Assembly (NCBI RefSeq): GCF_014839835.1
Contig: NC_071615.1
Location: 1,674,001 to 1,738,000, forward strand
Origin: Dryobates pubescens
Taxonomy: Eukaryota > Chordata > Aves > Piciformes > Picidae
DNA: 64,000 nucleotides
Reading direction: 5' to 3'
Both the position numbers and the translations under genes were made by a program. How positions within the stretch are numbered: position 1 is the first letter of the stretch; the number at the start of each line of letters is the position of its first letter. The notes under the pieces are model-generated. The model was not told where the DNA came from. It did no database searches and saw only the letters and a program-made list of their open reading frames with translations. Below, in pieces: positions 32,222 through 44,200 of the stretch.

Positions 32222-35200
32222 CTACAGAAAAGAAAGTGATCAGATGCAGCTCGGAGAGGTGTGCTGCTTCCCCCATCAGAGCCCTGAGAGAGGATCTCCA
32301 TGTATCCATGGCTACTAATGGCGCTCTCCTGCCTTCCTCCCCTTCTGCCACAGGGGGCCGGGGGAAGGTACACAAACATCTCCCACACTGAGGGGAGAAG
32401 TCTGTTCATGCTGCCAGAGTCACCTCACCACTGCCCCTGTTTCCCTTTGCTACAGTTTAAGGACATGTAGATGATCACATTCACACAATCACTTTGGTTG
32501 GAAAAGACCTTTAAGGTCCTGGAGTCCAACCACCACCTAACTCTATGAAGTCTGGTGCTAAACCATGCCCCCTTCCATGGATGGGGATTCAACCACCTGC
32601 CTGGGCAGCCTGTTCCAGTGCTTGAGAAACCTTTCACTGAAGAGGCTTCTTCTAATATCCAACTTAAACATCCCCTGCTGCAACTTGAGGCCATTTCCTC
32701 TCATCCCATCACTTGTTACTAGGGAGAAGAGTCCAACCCTCACCTGGCTCCAACCTTCTTTCAAGGAGCTGCAGAGTGACAGGAGGTCTTCCCCCAGGCT
32801 CCTCTTCTCCAGGCTGATCTACTAAAGTTCCTTCAGCTGCTCCTCCCCAGCCCTGTTCTCCAGACCCTTCCCCAGCTTTGTTGCCCTTTTCTGGGCCTGT
32901 TCCAGCACCTCAATGTCCTCCTTGGAGTGGCCCAAAATTGAACCTAGTACTCAAGGTGTGTCCTCACCAGTGCTGAATACAGGTGGACAATCACTTCCCT
33001 GGTCCTGCTTGTCACACAGTTCCTGATCCAGGCCAGGATCAGGATCCTGTTGGCCTTCTTGGCCACCTGGGCACACACTGGCTCACCTTCAGCCAGCTGG
33101 CAATCAACACCCAGATATATACACACCCAGACACAATTCCACAGTGGAAACCCAGGAGCCTCCCAGCTGAAGTCTTGCATTTGAGACTTCATTTACCAAG
33201 TCAGGAGAGGATTTCTGCCTCCAAACCCCCCCTGACCATTTGGTCAGCAATTCAGGATCCAGGCTTACCTCATCGATCGCCGACTCCTCGATCAGCCGGG
33301 GAGCATCAGAAGACAAGAGGCCGTGCGTGGCCATGACGAAGATCTTGTAAGCTCCTCTCTCCTTGAGGGTCTCAGCTGCAGCAAGAAAGCTGTCAACATC
33401 ATCTATGATGTCATCCTGTCAAAAGAGGAGGACAGAAGTGTTCAGCTTGGAGAAGAGCTTTCAGATCACCGAGTCCAGCTGTAAGATGTGCTCAGTGAAG
33501 ATCTACCAGGGCCTCAGACAGACGGACACAGCACACCCAGACAGACATCACCTCCTTTTCAAGTGTGACAGCTGACAGCCAACACAAACTGGACCTTTTT
33601 GTTGCTGCTGTACTCCAGACACCTGAACTAGATGGGAAGAGTAGAAATGCAAAGGGCCCAACAACTGCAGCAACACGAAGGGACAAAGGAGCTCTCCATG
33701 AGGGGAAGAGGGAAAAGAAACTGAGGTTCAAACACCAAACTAACAGAAAATTGCCCTTTTCCCTGACAAGCCCAGAGGCTACACTTTGCTTCAGAGGAAC
33801 CATGAGACTGCATCATCTCTGCTACACTGGAATTTCTGAACTCAAGAGTGATTTCTCTCCTCATCTCATGTGTAAGCACCCCCCTAAAACTCCTCACCTT
33901 CACAGAACTTTGGTCTGTTCCTAGAAACAAGGTCCAAATGCTTGGGATCTCCCCAGAGGTCCCACAGTCAGCTTCAGGAAGCCTACACAGCACCACTTCA
34001 CGGTATAAGAAGTGGAGTACTGGCAGTCAGGCATCCACCAAAGCTTAGTTGCTGATACAGCAAAAAACCAACACATTCAGCATCGTTTATTTATGGCACC
34101 TCACTTACCACAATGATTGCAATTCTCCCCCCTACGTCTCCCACAACTGTGATGGGTGGTTTTTCCTTGGGAATCAGCACTGAGAAACAGCAAATATTTC
34201 AAAGGGACAGAAAGGAGAAAGAAAGAGAAAGTTTATACAACTTACTTGAGCTGTGAATGGCCTGCTTTGAACAGGTCACTGCTGCTACAGGGAGAAGTGC
34301 AACAACAAACACTTCAGCCACCACAGGGAAAACCAGCAGGATTTTCATCCACAGAATTATCTTCTGTTGAGCTTAAAGTATTAACTGAATTTGTTTGTAC
34401 CCAAATTCTTAACCAAGCCATTTCATTCTTAGTTTTAGCGTAAGGATTAGAGTGGCCTGCAGACACAACTGGTTCAATCACCCTGCTGGGATCCCAGCTA
34501 GGTTTATGGAATGAGGTTTTGCTCTCACAGCTCTGGATCACATCCACATTCAGCAAGGTCACTCTGTCAAGGCCCATGACATTATACAGCATCCTGGTTT
34601 TGCTGGGACAGAATCCCAGGCCAGCCATGGGCTGAAAGCTGTGAGCAGTTTGGAGTCAAGCAGGGAAGCTGCCCTGAGTTAGCACCAGGTGTATCCCAGA
34701 GCATGAGTGGCACACTCAGCATAAAGGGGGAAGTTTGCTGAGGATGGGAAGCTCCTGCTTGGGCTCCTCCTAAGCCTGGCTGCCCTTCCTTGTCCTGTTC
34801 CCAAGGGCTGCCTTCCCCTTCAGTGTGACTGCTGTACCTTCACTGAGCTGAGTGTAACTTCACATACCTTGTGCTGGATTGGTAGCAGTTTAGTTGTTTC
34901 ATTAAATTAGTTGTCATTTTAACCCAGGGGGCTTCTCCCCCCTTACCAATCCCCCTTCTCTGCTGGGTAGGGGTCACTGGGTGGCAGCCAACTCCTGTAT
35001 TTTAGCTCCAGATACAGGCTAAACCTCTACAGAGCTACACACACAGCCAGTGTCACAGCTCAGCTTCTTAGCTCTGTGTCCCAGAAAAAAATCCAATAGG
35101 AAAGGTAAATGGCAAAAGAAGTGAGGCCTTTCTGAGAGGGGCTCTTCTGATTAGCTGTAAAGACACAGGGCACAGACCTCAGGAACAGCCTAGCACTAAA

Positions 35201-38200
35201 ACCATGGACAAAGGGCACTGAGAAGGTCTCTCTCCTCTCACCTTCTCACTGAAGAGCCTCTCAGCCTCCCAGCCCTGTGGCAATGGTCCCTCACTGCCAG
35301 CCCCACCCCCCAAACCCATCAAACCCAAACTTACTTACTGGGTATCTCCAAGCTGGGGTGAATAGCAGCTACATTTTTGGCTGTGGGTGGGGAGTGTCTC
35401 CCGTCCACCATGTCCGACTCGGCATCCTGAGCTTCGCCGTGAATCACCGCGATGCCCAGCCGCAGGCGCTCGGCGAACGACTGTGCCCTGCAGGGAGAGG
35501 GTTCAAACCCCCCAGAGACCTTCCATTGAAAATACTCCCCACACAGCCAGTGCTAATCTGTTTCCAGTTTATAGCTTCAGAGGGGAAAAAAAGAAAAAAA
35601 GCAGGGAAATGGAATGATCCTAACGTTTTAGGAGAGCACATGGGAGAAATCTCCTGTGCCGCGGCATCGTTTCACCAGGCTTGTGAGAGCCACAATGGCC
35701 TTGCAAGCATCCCCTCTGCCCTGGAAGCAGCTGGACAAATGCTGCAGGTCACAGAGCTCTGATTGTTTCCTTCTGTTTTGCCCAACAGTCAAAAAAAAGA
35801 AAATACTGTTTCCCAGCCTTGAGAATTGCTGCAAGCCTAAGCTCCAGCAGGCCTCCCGAAGGAGAGAAGCAGCTGGCTTTCGATCAACCGTTCTTCCCCG
35901 TGAGGGTGGTGAGGCACTGGAACAGGCTGCCCACAGAAGCTGTGGAGCCTCCAAGCCTGGAAGTGCTCAAAGCCAGGTTGGACAGGGCCTTGAGCAACCT
36001 GGTCTAGTGGGAGGTGTTCCTGGCCATGGAGGGGAAGTTAGAACTAGATGATCTTCGTGGTCCCTTCCAACCCAAACCATTTCTGACTCAAGTGACTCAG
36101 CTGCGACCAAGAACAGCCTAGGTGTCTGGGATTGCCTACATCTAATAGGGACAAAAAAACCCTGCAGGTGGAAACAGAAAACAAGTGTTCAGCTCCTTAT
36201 TTTTAACAAGACTTGTTCTAAAGAAGCCAATATCCCTGACCTCCTGGCACACAGCCTCCCCTACAGAGAAAGGAACCCAGACAATCCAGATGGCATGACA
36301 AACCAGTTCCACAGCCTCGACTTTTACAAGCTTACAAACAAGAAGTTCCCTCACCATGCAGTAATTCCTCAACTAAAATCAGGAATGCATGTGAAGATGG
36401 GAGAGTGGGGAAAGCAGAGAGCTGGAGAAGCAAGAACTTCACAGGCAGTGTTTGCATTCCTGATGCTGGAAGCAGCAGGTGAAAATGAGCAGATTGATTC
36501 TACCTCAACTCACACACTCAAGAGTTTGGCATCCAGCCTGAGCCAAGCCTAACCTCCTGCTGCTCAAAGTGAGCCTGGCACATTCAGTGCCACACTTTGC
36601 TCCAGCCTCAGCATCTCAGAAGTGGCCTAAATCACCTCCTTTACACAACCACAGTCCAAACAAAATGAAAGTCAAAGTCCAGAGATGAATCTTCCCATTG
36701 TGATGCTCAGGTAATTAAAAATGAAGCATCTCAGAGAACCTTTAAAGGCCATCTAGATCAAGCTCCCTGCAGTCAGCAGGGACATCAACTACAGCAGCTT
36801 GCTCACATGCCTGTCATGGGATCATGCAACTGTTTCAGTTGGAAAATCCCTTTAAGATCATAGAGTCCAACCACTCTCTAACTCTGCTAAGTCTGGTGCT
36901 AAGCCATGTTCCTCAGCACCACATCTCTCTCTCTTTTAAACACCTCCAGGGACAGGGATTTAACCACTCCCCTGGGAAGCTTATTCCAGTGTTTGAGAAC
37001 CCTTTCAGCAAAGAAGTTTCTTCTAAAGCCCTACCTAAACCTCCCCTGCTGCAACTTGAGGCCACTTCCTCTCATCCTGTCACTTTGGAATTGCACAAGA
37101 GACTAACACCCACCTCAGTCAAACCTCCTTTCAGGGAGGTGTAGAGAGTAACATGAATGTTGCCAGGGATGGGACACCTGCCACCTCTCTGGGCAACCTG
37201 GGTCAGGGTTTCAGCACTCTCAGGATTGAAAAATAATGCAATCTCTTCTCCCTAACCTGAACTCTCCCTCTTTTAGTTTAAACCATCACTCCTTGTCCTG
37301 TCCTGCTAAAAAAAACAGTCTGTCCCCAGCTTTCTTAGAGGACCCATCAAGTACTGGAAGGCCTCAATAACCTTCTGCCCTGTGGTTATCACACAGTGAG
37401 GATATTTTTTGGCATGGTTAACTACAGATAAATTAGGATTCCAAACATATTCACCTCAAGAGTGAGGACTTCAAAGGCAAAATCCTATCAATTAAATGCA
37501 GTATTAAAATGCATCAGAGTAACAGCAATGAGTTGTTAGCTTTCTGGGAAGCTCAGAAACCACAAGCACATTCTAAACTCCATCAAGCAAAGGCTGTCTC
37601 ACAAGCAAGCATTCATCTGAAAAGGATTTTCCTTGATGAGGCTGCAAGACTCCAATCACCCTTTCCCAAATACAGTGTAGCTGCTCAAATCCTGCTCCCA
37701 GGGCTCCCAGGTGCATGTGAAGAAGCTAAAACCATCCCAGCTCCGAGACTCTCTCCTAGGCACATCGGCTCTGTGGGCAACTTCTCTGCCTGATCAGTCA
37801 AAGCTCCAGGCAGGCAGCTTGCTGGCATGTGCAATTAGTTGACAAGCATGAAAATGCTTCACCAAATGCCTGCCTACAGCCCAGAGGCAACACTGACACC
37901 AGGCAGAAGAAAGGGTCCAAGAGCAGCAAAGCATAACCTAACTGGCCATAAAAAGCACTGCTGGGAGAGAAAGTTGACAGAAGCTGATGGCCTCACTGTG
38001 CTGCCACAAATGGAAGTCTTTCTCATTTGCTAAATGAAGGAACAAAACCTTTCTGACAAAGACTACCACAATGCCTTGGCATGAGGCTCTAGATGACTTT
38101 CCTTTTTCCCCAGCAAGCTATAGGTTTGTCACCACAGCAAACACAGCACCACTGAAACCACCATCCAACTCTGGCACCACCACCTGAGAGCAAGGTCATT

Positions 38201-41200
38201 CCAAACAACAGGAGGAGCCAGCCAAAAAGCTCTCTGGATTAAGAACACTTTTCAGTCAGGGATGTGATAACCAAAACCATCTGGAAGATCAAATCCCATC
38301 TTGCCATGCTAGACGGTGAAGTCCCAGGTCTGTGCTCAGGGTCTCACCAACCATGCCCAGCAATTAGCTTGGATTAGTGGTGTTGCACTCCCAGCCCTTT
38401 TCCTTCATTTACAGCAGGAAATGGAGAGTGTAAACACACAACTGTAATCTGAATCACCACCTTCTTTATCCTAACTGCTATCAATTTTGTATCCAAAGGG
38501 CATCAAAGCTGGTGAAGGATCTAGAGCACAGGTCTTGAGAGGAGCAGCTGAGGAAACTGGGCTTATTAAGGCTGGAGAAAAGGAGGATCAGGGGAGATCT
38601 TCTGGCTCTCTACAACTCCCTGAAAGGAGGCTGGAGCCAGGTGGGGGTTGGTCTCTGCTCCCAAGGAACAAGTGACAGGACAAGAGGAAAAGGCCTCAAG
38701 TTGCACAAGTTTAGGTTGGACATGAGGAACAATTTCTTCCCTGAATGGTTTGTCAGGGCCTAGCCCAGGCTGCCCAGGGCAGTGGTGGAGTCCACATCCC
38801 TGGAAGGATTAAAAAGCCATGGAGATGTGGTGCTGAGGGCCATGTTTGGTGGTGACCTGGCAGTGCTGGGTTAATGGTTGGACTCGATCTCAGAGGTCTC
38901 TTCCAACCAAAACAACTCTGACTCTGCCCCTCCCAACCTTCACGACTTTATGATTCACCCCCATCCATCTGCTTGGCTTTCACTCTCCTTAGCTTTATTA
39001 CCAATACAACCATCATCAAAACAGGCCTGAGAGGGGTCTGAAGGCTGCATCTTCTCATGATTGGGTACCTGCCCTTGAGCCTATGAACAAAACCAGGACA
39101 GAGCTTTCCTGCTCTAGGACAAGAGAGCAGATCTTACCCACCTCTTGGCAGACGCAGGGGATTTGGCCACAATTACAGCATTCCTGTAGTCTGGTATCTG
39201 TAGCAAATAACAGACAGCAATGTCTACTTCATGTCTTCAGACAAATTTCAAACTCAGTCAGAATCAGAGAACTTCATTTTGCCAGACAAATTGGTAAGCA
39301 TCAAGCATTTAACCTAGGAAAGCAACCTGAAGAACGCAGGGCGCCAGGGCAAAGTGCCCAGCTGGATACAGACAGGGGTTTAGAAAAGTCAGCCATTAGA
39401 AGTGTACCTTTTGTGAACACAATGTCATATCACAGCTTAAACCAAGCAGCTGCTTCAGGAGACATCAGGGCTACAAGGACAAGGGTGGAAAGAAACAGGA
39501 AAGCATCCAAAATTGAAGTTTCCTGTTCCCCTGGCCTCTGCTGCATGCACATGGCAGCCTTGACCCACCTGAAAGCAGGGTCACCTTTAGCTCCTAGGTT
39601 TAGGGTTGTTACTCAGAGCACAGTCAAAAAGCAACACTCCTCCATCACTCATCACATCCCACTGACTCTGCATGAACCATCACCCTGGCTGATACTGCTG
39701 CACACTGCTTCCTACACAGAGCAGCACCAGAGGCTGCTGCTGCAAACCCCAACAGCAGCAGAGCTAAGGTCAAGCCTGGGCTTCATTCTGAGCTCTGAAG
39801 GGTACTTCAGGCAACTCCTCCCAGTCTGCTCTGAAATTTGCTGTCCCTGCACTCCCCACTCTCCCTCCAGACTTCTCTTCACTTAACCAGCATTTTAGTC
39901 CCCATCACTCTGAAGTTTCTTATCCTAGTCCCCATGTCCCTGCAAATAGCAATTCTACATCAGACTCATTTTTCCTTGTCAGTAACTTCTCACGCATTTC
40001 ACTATTCACACTTCAGTTCTCCTCTCCAACAGCAATCTGTGCTCCATTCTATTCTATTCCTTCTCACACCTCATCTCACCACCTCCTTTCAAACTCTGTG
40101 CTTTCCTGCCCTGGATGCTGCTTTCTATGACAGACAGAGAACCTGTCTGTCTTTCTATCAGTTGTCTGCCTTCCTATCAGTCAATAGTCAACAGCCACTC
40201 TCAGCTGAGCAGCAAGTGAAGCCCTACAGAGCAGACCCACTCCTCAGAATTCCATTCTCAAGGGGCAGACTCCTCACTGAACACCCACAAATGATTTAGT
40301 TCCACATATTTGGGGGGGTGGTGCCTGGACATGCAGTTGTCAGAAGTCAAACCCCAGCTGGAGAGCATGGAAACATTTGAGGCTTTTTCCTAGCACAAGC
40401 AAGGTAAGTTCTTCCATGATCTTATCCTCAAACACACAACTCACTCAGACTCAACATTTCCAAAACCATTCTGCCTGAACCAGGCACAGCAAAGGAAAGA
40501 GAAAAGCAAACAACCAAGTCCTGCAGCGGGGCATGGGCCTAACTGAAAACAGCAGCTTGGCTGAGGACGTGTCAGGCTATATTAATAATCCACAAAGCTA
40601 CTAACTCCACCTAGAAATCTGGGAAATCAGCATGTTCTGTCCTTCATAAACACTCAGTTATACAACAGGCTCCAAAGATTAACATGATGGAAGGTATGGA
40701 CAAGGCAGGGCCTGTCACTTGACATAATACAGGCTTTGATCTTGTTCAGACATCACAACCTCATTTTTCCACTGCCAAACTATCAAATTTGTTCTCAGCT
40801 CTTTAAAAATGAAGTCAGAAAGCCAGAAATGTCATCCAGGAGATAGTAAGACAGCAACAGCTCCTTGTAACAAAGAGCTACATCACTCTCAGATTAACAT
40901 GCAGGCAGAGGAAGGAGAGGAGACACCTAGCACTGAACACTTGCTAAGCACACAAAGGAAAAGCACCACACTATCTTCATGCCACTTTCATTTCACTGAC
41001 TGGACTCTCTCCATCCCAGAACACCAAGTAATTCTCTTCACACCCACACATAAACTTCCAAGAGGCAACAACTGCAAGCCCTCATCCTCTTAATTTCCAG
41101 TGAAATGCTTTTTTAAGTGACCTCCATTCTTACCAAGCTGGACTCTGCTTCATGCTACTCAATATTCCTCATCACAGCTCCCATCTGAAATGTTTTCCAT

Positions 41201-44200
41201 GCCTGAGCATTCAGAGCAGGATGCACAACAAGCTGCTGCCACTGTGAGCTTCAGATGAAGACTAAATTCTTCCTGAGCAGCATTGGATGAAACTTTTAAG
41301 AAGATGCCCTACATGACCTGGCTGCTGAAGGCTCCTGCCAATCTAGATCCCATTTGGTCAGATGCATTCAGTCAGCTCTAGTTGTAGCAACTCATAACAT
41401 GGACAAGCAGAGGAATGAAGAAATTCAATCTGGAAGTGCCTTTTAAGAACCCTCTACACATACTTCAGGAGATCTCTGCAGATTTCCATGTGTCAGACTG
41501 CACAGCAGTGCCACCCTCAAAGCTGCAACAGTTCTTTGTGAACCATAAAAAGCTCACACATCAAAATGTGCTTCACGACTAAACCAGGAATGTGCTCTTG
41601 TTACCCACCAGAATCTGTACCCTCAAGCAGCAGAAAAGCACAACTTGTCCTGTGTCTTTGTATTGGGCTTTCCACTTTCCTTCTTTAAACTTATGAAGTG
41701 CTTACAAGGTGCAATACTTCACTCCTGGTATACGAGATGAATGATCTGTGCAAAGCCAGAGCCTGGAGTTTTGGTCTATCACCCTCTGACTCCAGCACCA
41801 AATGAAACTGATTCCCCAAGCAGGTTTTAAAGCAACAAGATTTTGTTAGGACAGTGGTGGTTTGGGGGCTGGCATTCATTTTTCTGTTGCCTTTTTTGGG
41901 GCATTGGTATCTCTATAAAACAAACCAGGCTGGAATCAACAGTAAGAGTGACTTTTCTCTCACAAGGAAGAAAGCATGAGCTTTATTCCAAATCATCATT
42001 AGTCAGAGGCATAATGTGCACCTTACACCTACCATTAGCATTTGCACAATTTGTCTGGGTGAATCCACCACCAGCACTTCTCAAAGCACTTGTAAAAATA
42101 AGATGGAGAAATGGATGCTCAGCACCTCAGCAGTTAAGCTCCTCAAGTCAAGACATGCTGGACGAACAGCAGGTGAAGATTTCCACACCAGGGTCACCTG
42201 CTCTTGCTCTCAGAGCACCATCAATAGGCTCTCTCATAGTTTATAACTTAGCTTCCAAAAGGTTTTCATAATGAGATATAAAGCAACCCTCTGTGTGTCA
42301 AACCAGGTGGAAATAGGAAAGGGAGAGGGTATCAAGAGCAAGGAAAATAAACTAAGAGTTAGGTGACTACATCTGAGAAGGCAGAAGAGCACTGCTGCAT
42401 GGAGAAGGGAACACCAGCTCCTGATGATAGCTCAAACCTGCTGGGAAGAAAAGAACCAAGTGCCCCAAGGTGACTTTTCCTTTCCCCCTTCTTAAAATTC
42501 TGTGTGGAGCATTAAGTCTCTTCAGAGGAATCTGTTTCAGAAGCCTCAAGATGTGACACACACACAGCCCCCCCCCAAAAAAAAAAGTGAAAAATCATTA
42601 TAAAAGCTGCTTAAACCAGCAAGGTCTTCCTCACCTCCTCTTGGATGTACTGCAGCAAAAATGGAGATGCTCTCAAGTTATCAACTGGAATGTTGAAGAA
42701 GCCCTGTATTTCCTTCTGATGGAGGTCCATGGTAATGAGATGAGTTAGCCCTTGGGAAAATAAAAAGGCACATGGGGAAGCACATCAGGAGAAGGAAGAG
42801 AGAACTCTCTGCCACTCTAAGAAGTTTAACTGGAGTTTGTCCAGAACAGAATCTCTAAGCTGCCCTGGGAGCAGCACAGTAACCTTGGTTAAAATATGCA
42901 GCATATTAACTACAGCCCCCATAAGCACACCAACGGCACCAGGTTTGGAGATCTCTGCGGTGTCCTTTCAAAACAACCCAAGGCTCCACATAACTGACTC
43001 AGTAGTGCCACACTGAGGCAGGTAAGAGCCTTCTCCCTTTGACAAGGGACAAGTAACTACGATAAACTCTGCCACACACCAAGACCTCCCCAGCCCAGCT
43101 GATGGCAGAGTCCTGAAAAACAGCCTCAAATCCTAACCATTGAAACCATTCTCTCACGCCAGGAAAGCAGATCACTGTGTGTTCACTGGGATTGTTCTTT
43201 TTGTCCCAAGGACAAAGCCCAACCCCTCACACTCTGTGAAAGAAACAGAAAATGAATGACTGTCACTCTCTCATCATCTCAGATGGAAAGGACAGATGCA
43301 AAGCATGTGCATCCATCCAACAGGTGGAAAATAAAACAGGACAAAAACGACAAAGAACTGTTTGAGAGTGTCAAGAGAGACAAAGAACATGCTTAGGAGA
43401 TGGAGACCATGGCCCACAGCAGCAGAGTCCAGCAGGCTCATCCTGCCAGCTCAGTGGGACACAATGCAAGACAGCTGTCACAAGTTTGGGGTGAAATGAA
43501 GTTGCCCTTTGGTTTTTACTGGCACTTGTTTCTAATAAGCCCCAACTTGTGCACAGAGTCCTCTACAGCTGGAAGCTGACAGCAGGTCCCTCCACTGCCC
43601 TGATTGTTTTGTACCAATCTGTGTTCTTACCAGCTTTGCACATCATTGAAGCCAGCAATTTCGAGACAATGGAGCCCCTTTTCCTCATCTTGCACTGTTT
43701 GCTGTAGGGGAAGTAAGGGATCACTCCAATAATGCTCTTGGCACAGGAGGTTTTACAGGCATACACCATGATCAGGAGCTCCATGATGGTAGTATTCACA
43801 TCCCTGGAATGAAAAGCATCTAGTTTTGTATCCTGTGCACAAAAATCCTGCATTCAACACCAAATCTGTACCCTCTTCAGGGCAGCACAGTGTATGGTGA
43901 CAGAGTGCTCATCACTAAGAATCCAGCCATGCACCTCAGGACAGCAAGTGCCCTGCACTTAGCATTCTAATTCTGCACTAGAATTACACTTCATTATGTC
44001 TCTCACTTGGCTATTTTGGGCAAGTCAGATGGTTTGGTTAGACCATTTTCAGGCTTTTAGTCATACAGCATGCTGCAGTAACAAAGTAGCCCATAATTTA
44101 CCCCCAACATCTCTTCCTATTGCTCATAAACCAAAATGTCTTTATTTTTTGATAGAGAGAGGTTTCAAGTTTCAGACCTTACAACACAGTCCTCCATTGT

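Noticed and set aside
39083-39886. 267-aa open frame on the + strand overlapping a PRPSAP2 exon
   Set aside because: Opposite strand to a proven exon; no conserved motifs and no splice context.
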